From contig NZ_NMZQ01000010.1 in assembly GCF_010093125.1 (NCBI RefSeq), forward strand, positions 1 through 64,000: a stretch of DNA of 64,000 nucleotides, in the 5' to 3' direction. A model generated the notes under the pieces. The model did no database searches and was not told the origin of the DNA. It saw nothing but the letters and a program-made list of their open reading frames with translations. A program made the translations under genes and the position numbers. Positions 10,197 through 19,290 of this stretch are shown here, piece after piece (the first letter of the stretch is position 1; every line of letters begins with the position of its first letter). Source of the DNA: Veillonella sp. R32 (GTDB lineage: Bacteria; Bacillota; Negativicutes; Veillonellales; Veillonellaceae).

Positions 10197-11454
10197 CCGT
10201 ATCTCCCATGAGACAACGAGCCCCTTCTACTTCTGCTCGTCGCAATGCTTCTTCCAAAATTTCATCCGTTAATAAATTACTATACATGCCTAAGCGCTTA
10301 CTTTCAGGCCGTGCCTCAATAAGGTTTCGTATCTGGGCCACTTGTTCGGCCTTAGGCAAAGCACCTAACGTATCATAACTCCGCAAATAGTCGCCTACCA
10401 TATCTTCCATTTGGCGTCGTGCCGTCCAATCAGTAACCCCTGCGGTCCTATCTACAATCGCATAAGGCATAACAAAATTGAACTTATTTTTTTCTTCTTC
10501 CTGTGCCAATTGTAGCCATACTTGCTGTGCTTCTATTTTACAACATAATTCGTGAAGTGCCCCTGTGCCAGTCAACACAATTTCCAACAAGATTTGCTTC
10601 TTTAACTTGCGCAGCATTTCTTTTTTATGGCGAATCATTTCTACCATATCGGAATTGTTGGCAAGACTAGCAATATCAATCGTCACCTGTTCAAAACGAA
10701 TGGGCGCCGTTTCCTGAAATTGCATAGTTACTTGGCCTGTAGCACTTACATCTACTAAATAACAACCTTTTGCCCCCAACTCTTTTTTATGTAAGCCTTG
10801 CGTATTACCTGCATATACCACATAAGGGCTTTCATGTAATACTTGCCGTTTATGAATATGCCCAATAGCCCAGTATTTCATAGGCGAATTAGTTAATTCT
10901 CCCAAGGTGGTAGGCCCCACCACTTCATGGTCAGGCGTACTGCCTACACTGCCGTGAAACATACCAATCGAGAAGGGATCGTCCGCCCAAGGTTTCAAAA
11001 ATTGAGCCACATTATCCGCTCGATTCTGTTCACTGCAACTAATGCCATATACATAGGCCGCCACTTTTCCTTTTACCAGTAAAGGCTTGCGCTCACTTTG
11101 TAACGAGGAAAAAACATGAACCGTTTCAGGTAAGCGAATATTAGATGTCCAACTCTCAGCAGGGTCATGATTCCCTTGTACGAGAAATACGGGAATTGTA
11201 TGTTCACTTAAACGCTCACACTCATAGGCAAAACGTACTTGTGCTTCTAAATTATGCGTATCGCTATCGTAAATATCCCCTGTAATCAGCACTGCTTGAA
11301 CTTGCTGCTCAATAGCCAAATCTACGATTTCAGTAAAGGAACGGTAGGTTGCTCGATTAACAGCCTCATCCACTTGTTTGCCTAACGATTTTAAGTATTT
11401 AAAAGGAGTCCCTAAATGAAGATCTCCACATTGTATAAAACGAAATGGTATCAT
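10186..11454 (-). CDS. yhaO: YhaO-like metallophosphoesterase (SbcD/Mre11-type nuclease)
   Basis: This 422-residue protein carries the calcineurin-like phosphoesterase motifs in order: DLHLGTPF, GDIYD, GNHDP and GHIHKR. It matches the SbcD/Mre11 nuclease family, which with a Rad50-like ATPase trims DNA ends. The yhaN gene follows with an 11-bp overlap. Its own ribosome-binding site (AAAGGAG) lies inside the last codons of the upstream MocR-type regulator gene, whose stop is one base before this gene's start region, so all three genes look co-transcribed. Confidence 0.9.
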   Translation of the reverse strand: MIPFRFIQCGDLHLGTPFKYLKSLGKQVDEAVNRATYRSFTEIVDLAIEQQVQAVLITGDIYDSDTHNLEAQVRFAYECERLSEHTIPVFLVQGNHDPAESWTSNIRLPETVHVFSSLQSERKPLLVKGKVAAYVYGISCSEQNRADNVAQFLKPWADDPFSIGMFHGSVGSTPDHEVVGPTTLGELTNSPMKYWAIGHIHKRQVLHESPYVVYAGNTQGLHKKELGAKGCYLVDVSATGQVTMQFQETAPIRFEQVTIDIASLANNSDMVEMIRHKKEMLRKLKKQILLEIVLTGTGALHELCCKIEAQQVWLQLAQEEEKNKFNFVMPYAIVDRTAGVTDWTARRQMEDMVGDYLRSYDTLGALPKAEQVAQIRNLIEARPESKRLGMYSNLLTDEILEEALRRAEVEGARCLMGDTDED

Positions 11455-11455
11455 T

Positions 11456-12943
11456 TCAAACTCCTTTCCAAGCCGCTGCTAATCGTGTAACAGCTGCATG
11501 CAGTTTAGCCGTAGGTATCGCACTGAAGGATAATAAACAATGAACTTCCCCTTCCATAGCAATATCCGCTTCAATACGCACATCACAGCCAGCTTGACGC
11601 GCTTTAGCTAATAAATCGTCTGCGCCTAGCAATGTATATACACTCAAACCAATGTATACACCACCTTCAGGTAGGTAGGCTTTTGCTTGATCACCAAAGG
11701 CTAATTGCAACTGCGACACCAATTGTTTGCTCTTATCAGCATAATGTTTACGTAACCGCCGAATTTGCTTAGACCATTCACCAGCCGCCATATAACGAGC
11801 CCATACAAGTTGTTCCATAACACTAGCGCTTTGCCGATACGAACTGCGGTACATCAAAAAGTCATTCCATAAAGATGGCGGCAATACCATGTAACTAATA
11901 CGAATGGATGGCGGTAGCACTTTAGAAGGCGTTCCTAAGTAAATAACATGCTCCTCGCGCGCTAAGCCCTGCAAAGACGAGATAGGGCGACCATAATAAC
12001 GCAACTCACTATCATAATCATCTTCAATCAAATAACTCCCAACAGCCTTAGACCATTGCAATAATTCTTTGCGCCGCCCTGCACTCATAACTCGACCCTG
12101 TCGGTCACCATGAGATGGGGTACAATATAAAGCCTGCACATTAGCGCTCATCAAATCAGCAATCAAACTCTCACTATGTTGATCAATGGTCACTACGGTA
12201 AAGCCATAATCTTTAAAAATATGCGTCACGCCAATTAACGCACTATGATCAATCGCTACCGTTGTAATATGTGCTCGTTTCAAAAGCGCTGCAATCATCA
12301 TGACCATAGCCTGCGTACCACTGCCAATAATAATTTGTTCCGCTGTAGTCCGCACCGCTCTTGCGGTATTCAAATATTGGGCCAATTGTAAGCGTAGTTC
12401 TAATTCGCCTTGCGGATCGCCATACGCTAGCAAACGTTCCGGCTCGCGCAATACATAACCAATATACCGTTTCCAGCGCGTATAATCAAACCCTTCTGGA
12501 TCCATAGCGCCAGTGGCAAAATTATATTCAATGACTGGCTTAGCAGCCACATTACTAGCCATCAGTGAATCTGGCCCTGCAAACGGACTTAGTGCCTTAC
12601 CCAGCCCTGCCTCCGCCGTCACACTTTCGTCTAGCTTTACTGCTCTAGACTTTTGAAACAAAGAATCGACTCCACTAACGCCAGCAAATATAGTCTCCCC
12701 CGTTAAAGGCAAGGCTAACACTTCATAGGGCGAGCGATCATGCGCTTTAATATATCCTTCTGCGGCTAATTGTAAATAGGCCTGTTCCACCGTAATTTTG
12801 CTAACCCCAATTTCACCTGCTAAGGACCGTACAGAAGGCAATCGAGTCCCCGCTTCATACTGCCCTGCTTCAATACGGGCTTTAATATATTGATAGATTT
12901 GTTCATATAAAGGCGTAGCACTGCTTCGCTCTAGCACTAACAC
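11456..12943 (-). CDS. MocR/PdxR-type GntR regulator with aminotransferase domain
   Basis: The N-terminal 75 residues are a GntR winged helix (PLYEQIYQYIKARIEAG, then LPSVRSLAGEIGVSK). The rest is a fold-type I aminotransferase-like domain with the PLP lysine region around YLGTPSKVLPPSIRISY. Such MocR proteins sense PLP-linked metabolites and usually bind direct repeats. I chose the GTG at 12943 because AAGGAGG is eight bases upstream; an in-frame GTG at 12952 overlaps that site. It is divergent from bioB across a region with five GTTAAC hexamers, and is followed immediately by yhaO-yhaN. What it regulates is unknown: bioB, itself and the nuclease operon are all possible targets. Confidence 0.88.
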   Translation of the reverse strand: MLVLERSSATPLYEQIYQYIKARIEAGQYEAGTRLPSVRSLAGEIGVSKITVEQAYLQLAAEGYIKAHDRSPYEVLALPLTGETIFAGVSGVDSLFQKSRAVKLDESVTAEAGLGKALSPFAGPDSLMASNVAAKPVIEYNFATGAMDPEGFDYTRWKRYIGYVLREPERLLAYGDPQGELELRLQLAQYLNTARAVRTTAEQIIIGSGTQAMVMMIAALLKRAHITTVAIDHSALIGVTHIFKDYGFTVVTIDQHSESLIADLMSANVQALYCTPSHGDRQGRVMSAGRRKELLQWSKAVGSYLIEDDYDSELRYYGRPISSLQGLAREEHVIYLGTPSKVLPPSIRISYMVLPPSLWNDFLMYRSSYRQSASVMEQLVWARYMAAGEWSKQIRRLRKHYADKSKQLVSQLQLAFGDQAKAYLPEGGVYIGLSVYTLLGADDLLAKARQAGCDVRIEADIAMEGEVHCLLSFSAIPTAKLHAAVTRLAAAWKGV

Positions 12944-13063
12944 GGTCCTCACCTCCTTGCCATAACCTACCGACTACATTACTTTCTATTTTATCACAGC
13001 CCTTTGAAATTCGTAATCTGTCCTAGTCATTTTTTGTTAAATTTTTACAAACTGGCACTAACT

Positions 13064-13228
13064 ATGTTAACCAAGCAAATACCAGTCATTGTTAACTGCC
13101 CTACCATTGTTAACTTAACTACTATGCATGTCCTTAACCTAAATGGGCAAACGCTCTTTATTAAGCGCGCTAACCAAGGTAAGCTACACTATTGTTAACC
13201 TTATTTATCTTTACAGTTATTGTTAACT
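13064..13228 (+). promoter_or_regulatory. Cluster of GTTAAC operator-like sites upstream of bioB
   Basis: Five GTTAAC hexamers begin at 13066, 13091, 13109, 13194 and 13222. Four share the longer, same-direction core ATTGTTAAC. TTGTTAAC is the half-site of Firmicute BirA operators, but here the sites are direct repeats lying upstream of the -35 box instead of one inverted pair over the start site. Direct repeats would suit a MocR-type regulator, and one is encoded divergently. Whether BirA, the MocR protein or both bind here cannot be decided from sequence. Confidence 0.6.
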
Positions 13229-13245
13229 CTATTTAAAATTTACGG

Positions 13246-13274
13246 TTGACTATATCCTATAAGCTACGTATAAT
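13246..13274 (+). promoter_or_regulatory. Sigma-70 promoter of bioB
   Basis: TTGACT (13246-13251) and TATAAT (13269-13274) are separated by 17 bp. Transcription would start near 13281, just at the leader hairpin. Confidence 0.85.
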
Positions 13275-13278
13275 AAAG

Positions 13279-13299
13279 GCAACGACTCATAGTCGTTGC
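13279..13299 (+). other. 5' leader hairpin of the bioB mRNA
   Basis: A perfect 9-bp stem (GCAACGACT with AGTCGTTGC) and a 3-nt loop sit at the predicted 5' end of the transcript. This may stabilise the mRNA. It lacks a T tract and so is not a terminator. Confidence 0.6.
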
Positions 13300-13345
13300 T
13301 CCCAGGTAGAGCGGGATAAACTTTAGAATACAGAGGTGTAGGTTC

Positions 13346-14365
13346 ATGACAACAAAAAAAATTGGTTACGAAGAAATTATTGCATACGCCCAACGCGTTT
13401 TAGATGGTGGTGAGATTACCCCAAAAGAAGCAGAAGAGCTTATTAATGTATCTGACGAAGATACTATGATTCTCTTAGCTATGGCTGATAAAATTCGCCA
13501 GAAATTCAACGGTAAAGAAGTTGACTTATGTGCTATTGTTAACGCCCGTTCTGGTAAATGTCCTGAAAACTGTAAATTCTGTGCACAATCAGCGCATCAT
13601 GAAACAGGAGTTACCGTATATCCTTTCATGAACGAAGAAGATATTGTTGAACATGCACGCAAAGCAAAAGAAGCTGGTGCTATTCGCTTCTCTATCGTTA
13701 CTAGCGGTCGTAATACCAATAATCCTAAAGAATTTGAACAAATTCTTAGTGCTTTACGCCGTATCCACGAAGAAACAGGCCTTGAAATTTGCTGTTCCTT
13801 AGGGCTTCTCACCTACGAACAAGCTGTACAATTAAAGGCTATTGGCGTAACTCGCTATCATTCCAACATTGAAACTGCACCTAGCAACTTCCCTAATATT
13901 TGTAGTACTCATAACTTTGAAGACAAAATGTCTACTATTGAAAATGCTAAAAAAGCAGGGATTCGCGTTTGCTCCGGTGGTATCATCGGTTTAAATGAAA
14001 CCTTAGAACAACGTGTTGAAATGGCCTATGAATTAAAACGTTTAGGCATTGATTCCGTACCACTCAATATTTTAAACCCTATTAAAGGCACTCCATTTGA
14101 ACATAATAAAGCGTTAGCTCCGCTTGAAATTTTGCGTACTTTCGCTATGTTCCGTTTCGTATTGCCATCCGCTCAGATTCGTACAGCTGGTGGTCGTGAA
14201 GTTAATCTCCGCGACTTACAAGTATTGGCTTTATCCGGCGGTCTTAATGGCATCATGGTTGGTGGCTATTTAACAACTGACGGTCGTTCCCCTCTTCAAG
14301 ATTTGCAAATGATTGAAGACTTACAATTGGATCGTACCGCTCCGCAACCAATCCAAGCAAACTAA
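13346..14365 (+). CDS. bioB: Biotin synthase
   Basis: This 339-residue radical-SAM enzyme inserts sulfur into dethiobiotin. The radical-SAM Cys72-x3-Cys76-x2-Cys79 motif (CPENCKFC) binds the 4Fe-4S cluster, and the downstream residues (for example YHSNIETAPS and the C-terminal TAGGRE) match BioB. The ATG lies seven bases after GAGGTG. It is monocistronic, with an 18-bp hairpin terminator following. Other biotin genes (bioW, bioF) are 6 kb away; bioA and bioD are not in the window. Confidence 0.96.
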   Translation: MTTKKIGYEEIIAYAQRVLDGGEITPKEAEELINVSDEDTMILLAMADKIRQKFNGKEVDLCAIVNARSGKCPENCKFCAQSAHHETGVTVYPFMNEEDIVEHARKAKEAGAIRFSIVTSGRNTNNPKEFEQILSALRRIHEETGLEICCSLGLLTYEQAVQLKAIGVTRYHSNIETAPSNFPNICSTHNFEDKMSTIENAKKAGIRVCSGGIIGLNETLEQRVEMAYELKRLGIDSVPLNILNPIKGTPFEHNKALAPLEILRTFAMFRFVLPSAQIRTAGGREVNLRDLQVLALSGGLNGIMVGGYLTTDGRSPLQDLQMIEDLQLDRTAPQPIQAN

Positions 14366-14454
14366 GCTGCTTTCATAGTCACATGACTATTTAGGCTACC
14401 ATCGTAGTAGTACCATACTATAGATAACGTAAATAACTTCTTATTCCTTCAAAC

Positions 14455-14497
14455 AAGAAGGGGCATTGGAAACCCTCCATTTCCAATGCCCCTTCTT
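14455..14497. terminator. Terminator hairpin between bioB and the DUF445 genes
   Basis: A perfect 18-bp stem (14455-14472 with 14480-14497) with a 7-nt loop lies between convergent genes. T tracts on both sides are short, so it may serve both directions. Confidence 0.75.
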
Positions 14498-14549
14498 TCT
14501 GTTTGTAATAACAGGAATTAGGTTATTACCTTTAATATCCTTATTAGCC

Positions 14550-15860
14550 TTATAACCCCCACATAGCTAATAAAGGTTCATAAATAAAATGTAAAAAACT
14601 CCAAGCCCCTAAGCCACACACAGCTCCTACTAAGGCACCATTAATACGGATCCAACTTAGATCATCTTCCACTTTAGATTCGATGAAATAAATAAATCGT
14701 TCTGTACTCAACGCCCCCAGTACTTGCCGTACAATCACGCCTAGTAAGGCATGACCACGTATTAGTAAATAGCCGGCCATATGTTGGCACATAGTTTCAA
14801 TTTTAGCTTCAATGTCTGGTTTCTGACTATATACCTTCCACAAATCCTGCAAGGATTGCTCAAGTACTTTCACTGGAGTCTCTTGTTCAAATGTATCTTC
14901 TGTATCTGCCATATGAATAACATTATGAATGTACGGACAAATATAAGTTTCTAAAATATCGGCCCAATCCTGTTCATCAATCCAATGCTGCCATACCCCA
15001 TCAATGGTCTGACTGACCGAACTATTATAGGCTAACTCTTGCAAGGGCCCTAACCATTGTTGCATCCACACCAATCGCTCGGTACTACCAGGTCGTTTCC
15101 ACCGCTCTAATACCATGTACAATTCACGAAGCATAGCCATAGCCATGTCGCGAGCATTAATAATATCCGTTGCTTCTGAAACGCCAATAACAATGGCAGA
15201 TATAAAATTATCTTTACGAGCTTGAATTTCACGGTCAATCGTATGCGTTAACCATAAAAGAACTTGTGGTTTGTCCAAAGCCTCTTGCAATAATACAATA
15301 CCTTTAATAATGGTAGTTTCATGCTTATTCGTACGACATATGTCGGTCAAGAATTGTTGCATAGGACCTGTAATAGATTGGCGATGTAAAAAATAACGTA
15401 ACTTTTCAGCGCCCCACTGGGCCCATTCTTTCTCACTACGACTATGCCATACTAGATGTAATAGACTACGCAAGGCTTTCCGAATATATTGACGCCCTCG
15501 TTCGCTTTGAATATAACCATCAATATATGGCAAAAACTTAACTGACTGCAATGCTTTTTGACATTGTTCTAAGGTTAATAAGCGAGTTTCAATCAAATGA
15601 ATGAGCCCTGAAATCATACGCTCTTTATTGCGTGGAATCAACGCTGTATGATAGGGAAAACCGAGTGGTTTACGGAACAAAGCCGTCACCGCAAACCAGT
15701 CTGCCACACTGCCAATTAAAGCAGATTGTACTAACCAATACAAAGCTTCATACCAGGTAGCTTTGATATAAAATTGTCCAATAAAAACAGCGCCATACAA
15801 AATAGCGGAGATGACCAAAATACGATTGGCCCACACGCGATACGGTACGCCACCAATCAT
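14550..15860 (-). CDS. DUF445 family membrane protein (second of a tandem pair)
   Basis: This 436-residue protein has N-terminal TM segments (about 12-32 and 38-58), the DUF445 hallmark DWFAVTALFRKPLGFPYHTA near 54-73, a long soluble helical middle, and a C-terminal hydrophobic segment beginning RINGALVGAVCGLGAW. It matches the YjiN/DUF445 family of membrane proteins with unknown biochemical function. The start overlaps the stop of the upstream paralogue by 4 bp (ATGA), so the two are translationally coupled and may form a hetero-oligomer. Confidence 0.85.
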   Translation of the reverse strand: MIGGVPYRVWANRILVISAILYGAVFIGQFYIKATWYEALYWLVQSALIGSVADWFAVTALFRKPLGFPYHTALIPRNKERMISGLIHLIETRLLTLEQCQKALQSVKFLPYIDGYIQSERGRQYIRKALRSLLHLVWHSRSEKEWAQWGAEKLRYFLHRQSITGPMQQFLTDICRTNKHETTIIKGIVLLQEALDKPQVLLWLTHTIDREIQARKDNFISAIVIGVSEATDIINARDMAMAMLRELYMVLERWKRPGSTERLVWMQQWLGPLQELAYNSSVSQTIDGVWQHWIDEQDWADILETYICPYIHNVIHMADTEDTFEQETPVKVLEQSLQDLWKVYSQKPDIEAKIETMCQHMAGYLLIRGHALLGVIVRQVLGALSTERFIYFIESKVEDDLSWIRINGALVGAVCGLGAWSFLHFIYEPLLAMWGL

Positions 15861-17092
15861 AAACCTACACCTCCTTGGACAAGTTGCGCCGCCACATAGA
15901 AGAGACCGCCCAACACAGCACCTACTAAGGAGCCGTTAATTCGAATCATTTGCAAATCATGATACAACTTCCCCTTAATAACATCGGACAACTTCTGTGG
16001 CGAATAAGCCATCAACTCTCGTACAACTGACGTATCCACAAAAGGTCGCAATTTTCGTAATAAAGGCACTAATTGATATAACAAGAGGCGCTCTAAACTT
16101 TGTAGCTTACCTTTATCTTGTAATAAACTACGTGCATAAGCTTCCGCCTCTTCTTGAGCCCGTTTAAAAATGCCTTGCCAAGCTTTCGTATCGCCGGACA
16201 AATCTACATCTTCTAACGCATCCTGAAGCCAACGATTTTTTACATTCTCTACCGTTTGGCGCCACTCACTATTTCGTTCTAATTCAGATAAGCTCCATAA
16301 CACTTTATTATACACATACTGTCCCATAGGCGAATGAATAGATTCTTGAGACGCCAAAAATTCCGTCCCTTTTTGCTGAATTAATTCCGCCACACGCTCC
16401 GGTGAAAAACTATCACTCCCTAAGGCTAGCGCTAATTCACGCCAAAACGAATTTTCAGCATACCGATTCATCATCGATGCTACAATGCCTACAATATAAG
16501 GCTGTATGCCTTGTGAGCTAAGTAGCCGTTGCGCCATCCGATTTACATAGAGCCACAAAACAGCGGCCGTATCTCGTTGCATCATAAGATGACCAAAACG
16601 TATCAATAAAGGCGCTACTTCCCAATGAGCTACCCCTTTTTTGATGGCCCCAGTCACTTCTTTACGAAGTGGTGCCCCATCAAAGTGGCTGCCCATCTGC
16701 GTTCCCACTTCTTCAATAAATTGATTAATCTGACGACGGCCCTCTTCACTGAGGAAATACATAAGGATTCGCTTAGGTAGTTGCTCTTTTTTTATAATCA
16801 TATACACAGGCTGCACGCGCAATAATTCTTCTACCATCATGTACCGTGCCGTTTCCACTAAGCGGGCCTTACTCCGTGGAATTAACGCCGTTTTATAAGA
16901 AATTCCTAGCGGTTTAGTAAATAAGGCCGTCACCGCATACCAATCGGCTAAACCACCTATCATCGCCGCCCCACTCACATGAGTAAGAAACCCAAATAAA
17001 GGATCGCCTCTAAAAGGGTATACCGCTAAAAAGATAACCATCATGACCAACAATAGCAATGTCGCTACAGGCCATGCTGTACGTTGTTTCAT
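15857..17092 (-). CDS. DUF445 family membrane protein (first of a tandem pair)
   Basis: This 411-residue protein has the same layout as its downstream neighbour: two N-terminal TM segments, the hallmark DWYAVTALFTKPLGISYKTA, a long helical region and a terminal RINGSLVGAVLGGLFY segment. The shared hallmark and C-terminal motifs show an ancient tandem duplication. The ribosome-binding site AAAGGA precedes the ATG. Function unknown; the family is thought to act at the cell envelope. Confidence 0.85.
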   Translation of the reverse strand: MKQRTAWPVATLLLLVMMVIFLAVYPFRGDPLFGFLTHVSGAAMIGGLADWYAVTALFTKPLGISYKTALIPRSKARLVETARYMMVEELLRVQPVYMIIKKEQLPKRILMYFLSEEGRRQINQFIEEVGTQMGSHFDGAPLRKEVTGAIKKGVAHWEVAPLLIRFGHLMMQRDTAAVLWLYVNRMAQRLLSSQGIQPYIVGIVASMMNRYAENSFWRELALALGSDSFSPERVAELIQQKGTEFLASQESIHSPMGQYVYNKVLWSLSELERNSEWRQTVENVKNRWLQDALEDVDLSGDTKAWQGIFKRAQEEAEAYARSLLQDKGKLQSLERLLLYQLVPLLRKLRPFVDTSVVRELMAYSPQKLSDVIKGKLYHDLQMIRINGSLVGAVLGGLFYVAAQLVQGGVGL

Positions 17093-17110
17093 AATAAATA
17101 TCCTTTCAAC

Positions 17111-17815
17111 CTATTCAATACCATAGACTGATAAGTCTACTGCATCACCAGGTTGCTTAGGAATCCAAAGTGGCATATGCTCATACAGGGATTTAAAGTA
17201 TAAAGAAGGTTCCCAAAGCGGGCCATTGGCATGCATAGGGACAAATAATTTAGGTTGTGGCACTACATGAAGTAATTCAATCGCCCCCCACTCCCGAGCT
17301 GCTTCTAAGCGAGCATCTACAGGGAACAAAATTAAGTCAGCCTCCATCCCTCTAACGCGGTCAAACTCTTGCTTGGCAAAATTACGGGCAAAATCAATAT
17401 TTTCTGGCGTATCTCCTAACCAATGCCACCAATTCAAATCACCAGCATGGAATAGTTTACTTTTACCTGTATCAATTAAGAACGAGCCGCCTTCATCAGT
17501 GGAGCCATACATAGTAATTGTTAAATTAGCAACAACCGCCATATCCCCTACGGCCATAACCGTAGTGCGACTGGCAGGCATAGCCTGATGTGGCACATCT
17601 TCATGGACCACATAACGAGTCGTTTCACTATTAAACTCTAAAATAGCCGGTGAATAATGGTCGCCATGCCAATGCGTTACAAAGAACCATAACTCCTTAC
17701 CTGCTTGTTGTGCTTGTTTTACAACTTGAGCTTGATCTTTCCAATAATCAAATATATAACATTGACGACCTGCGTCAATCATAAAGCCACTGTGTTCTAA
17801 ATAATATAATTTCAT
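17111..17815 (-). CDS. Metallo-beta-lactamase-fold hydrolase
   Basis: The protein is 234 residues from the ATG at 17815, which follows AGAGGA; an in-frame TTG six bases earlier is less likely. The zinc-binding motif THWHGDHYSP is present, as are later metal ligands in HAGDLNWWHW and PMHANGP. It resembles UlaG/YcjG-like MBL-fold hydrolases. The substrate is not predictable. It is followed by the DUF445 genes 18 bp downstream, so the three may be co-transcribed. Confidence 0.85.
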   Translation of the reverse strand: MKLYYLEHSGFMIDAGRQCYIFDYWKDQAQVVKQAQQAGKELWFFVTHWHGDHYSPAILEFNSETTRYVVHEDVPHQAMPASRTTVMAVGDMAVVANLTITMYGSTDEGGSFLIDTGKSKLFHAGDLNWWHWLGDTPENIDFARNFAKQEFDRVRGMEADLILFPVDARLEAAREWGAIELLHVVPQPKLFVPMHANGPLWEPSLYFKSLYEHMPLWIPKQPGDAVDLSVYGIE

Positions 17816-17902
17816 AAGCAATCCTCTCTTACTTAAAAGAAGTTTTATTTTGAGAATATTATTAGTTATCCTTTTATATTATACCACAAAATAAAAAGCA
17901 AA

Positions 17903-17951
17903 AACTCCGTTATTGTCAGAGTTTTGTAAAAACTACAACAAAAACGGAGTT
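17903..17951 (-). terminator. Terminator-like structure after pta
   Basis: Nine-bp arms (AACTCCGTT at 17903-17911, AACGGAGTT at 17943-17951) enclose a smaller GTTTT/AAAAC hairpin. On the minus strand the structure is followed by TTTGCTTTTTATTTT. It lies 100 bp beyond the pta stop codon. Confidence 0.6.
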
Positions 17952-17980
17952 AATTGACTCATATATTATATGAAATTAGT

Positions 17981-17998
17981 ATTCACCTATAGGTGAAT
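17981..17998. promoter_or_regulatory. Perfect 18-bp palindrome between pta and the MBL gene
   Basis: ATTCACCTATAGGTGAAT reads the same on both strands and has no T tract. It could be a dimer-binding operator or part of the 3' structure of pta. No assignment to a regulator is possible. Confidence 0.4.
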
Positions 17999-18052
17999 GC
18001 GCGCTAAATTGCCTGTTCCTTACTAGGCCTAGACTAGCTACAGTTATAGCAA

Positions 18053-19054
18053 TTATTCAGCACTTTCAGCAGCAGCAATAGCCACTACGTCAACAATATC
18101 AGTAGCGAAGCAACCGCGAGATAAATCATGGATTGGCGCTGCTAAGCCTTGAATCAATGGGCCAAGAGCGGTAGCACCAGCGAAACGTTGTACTAATTTA
18201 TAGCCAATGTTAGCTGCTTGAAGATCAGGGAAAATAAGAATATTCGCTTTACCAGCCACTTTGCTACCAGGTGCTTTACGTTCAGCAACGGATGGCTCGA
18301 TGGAAGCATCTAACTGTAATTCGCCGTCAAAATCGAAATCTACATTACGTTCTTTGAGCAATTCAACAGCCGCTACTACTTTGTCTACTTCAGGGGAGGA
18401 CGCAGAACCCTTAGTGGAGAAGGACAAGAAGGAAACACGAGGATTAGCCATGTTACCTACTTTGCGAGCTTTTTCAACAGAAGACATAGCAATATCAGCT
18501 AATTGTTCAGAACTTGGATTAGGAATTACGCCGCAATCAGAGAATACAAGCATACCTTCGTCACCATATTGTTTTTTATCAGTGAATACGAACATAGAGC
18601 TAGATACTGTTTTAAGACCTGGTTTAGTACCTACTACTTGTAAAGCAGCACGTAATACATTAGCAGTTGGGCTAGCAGAACCAGCTACCATGCCGTCAAC
18701 TACGCCAAGATGTACTAACATAGCACCAAAGAATAAGCAATCGCCAAGCATAGTTGCTTTTGCTTTTTCTGGTGTCATACCTTTTTTAGCACGTTTTTCT
18801 ACAAATACGTCAATCATTTCTGGTAAACAATCGTACGTTTCAGGATTAATAATTTCAGCACCATCAATGTTGAAACCTTCTTTTTGAGCCAATGCTTTTA
18901 CATCTTCAGGGTTGCCAACCAATACTGGTGTAGCGAAACCTTCTTTAAGAATCAAAGCAGTTGCTTCTAATACACGAGCGTCTTTGTATTCTGGCAATAC
19001 AATTTTTTTACCTAATGGTTTTACTTTTGCTTTTAAATTTTGTACTAATTCCAC
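18053..19054 (-). CDS. pta: Phosphate acetyltransferase
   Basis: The protein is 333 residues when started at the GTG at 19054. I chose this start because AAGGAGG lies eight bases upstream; the longer open frame to 19090 would put that site inside the gene. It has the PTA_PTB fold, with VVDGMVAGSASPTANVLRA, SSSMFVF and the C-terminal LGPLIQGLAAPIHDLSRG typical of Pta. It interconverts acetyl-CoA and acetyl phosphate. The length is that of the short single-domain Pta form. ackA is not adjacent. Confidence 0.93.
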   Translation of the reverse strand: MELVQNLKAKVKPLGKKIVLPEYKDARVLEATALILKEGFATPVLVGNPEDVKALAQKEGFNIDGAEIINPETYDCLPEMIDVFVEKRAKKGMTPEKAKATMLGDCLFFGAMLVHLGVVDGMVAGSASPTANVLRAALQVVGTKPGLKTVSSSMFVFTDKKQYGDEGMLVFSDCGVIPNPSSEQLADIAMSSVEKARKVGNMANPRVSFLSFSTKGSASSPEVDKVVAAVELLKERNVDFDFDGELQLDASIEPSVAERKAPGSKVAGKANILIFPDLQAANIGYKLVQRFAGATALGPLIQGLAAPIHDLSRGCFATDIVDVVAIAAAESAE

Positions 19055-19251
19055 AATATCGTCCTCCTTGACTGTGAACAACCTGCCCACGCAGGTTTGT
19101 TATTACTGTTTTATTATACCAAATTCGCAAGAGAGATTAAAGGGCTAGACGCTATATTACTTTTTGTAAATGCCTATAACCTTTTGAGATATGAGGTTCA
19201 CTGATTGTACACTGTTTGTAATTCTTTTAATTCCTACTTAATAAATTGTAA

Positions 19252-19280
19252 TTTACAGTCATACCCCCTTAGCGTATAAT
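19252..19280 (+). promoter_or_regulatory. Promoter of the importer-bioW-bioF operon
   Basis: TTTACA (19252-19257) and TATAAT (19275-19280) are spaced by 17 bp. The predicted start near 19287 lies directly before the BirA-type operator. Confidence 0.8.
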
Positions 19281-19290
19281 GAAAGCAATT

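Larger units (their letters stand above)
12944..13345. other. MocR-bioB divergent control region
   Basis: This 402-bp region contains five GTTAAC hexamers (13066, 13091, 13109, 13194, 13222), the bioB promoter and a 5' leader hairpin. No ORF of note is present. Confidence 0.8.

Noticed and set aside
13066-13096. Canonical BirA operator formed by the first two GTTAAC sites upstream of bioB
   Set aside because: The hexamer spacing is 25 and the second site's flanks face the wrong way; only the site at 19291-19324 fits the canonical form.
18261-18887. Plus-strand 208-residue ORF inside pta
   Set aside because: It lies wholly antisense to the well-supported pta gene and resembles no protein.
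19055-19090. N-terminal extension of pta
   Set aside because: A strong AAGGAGG site lies inside this stretch, eight bases before the GTG at 19054, so the extension is not translated.
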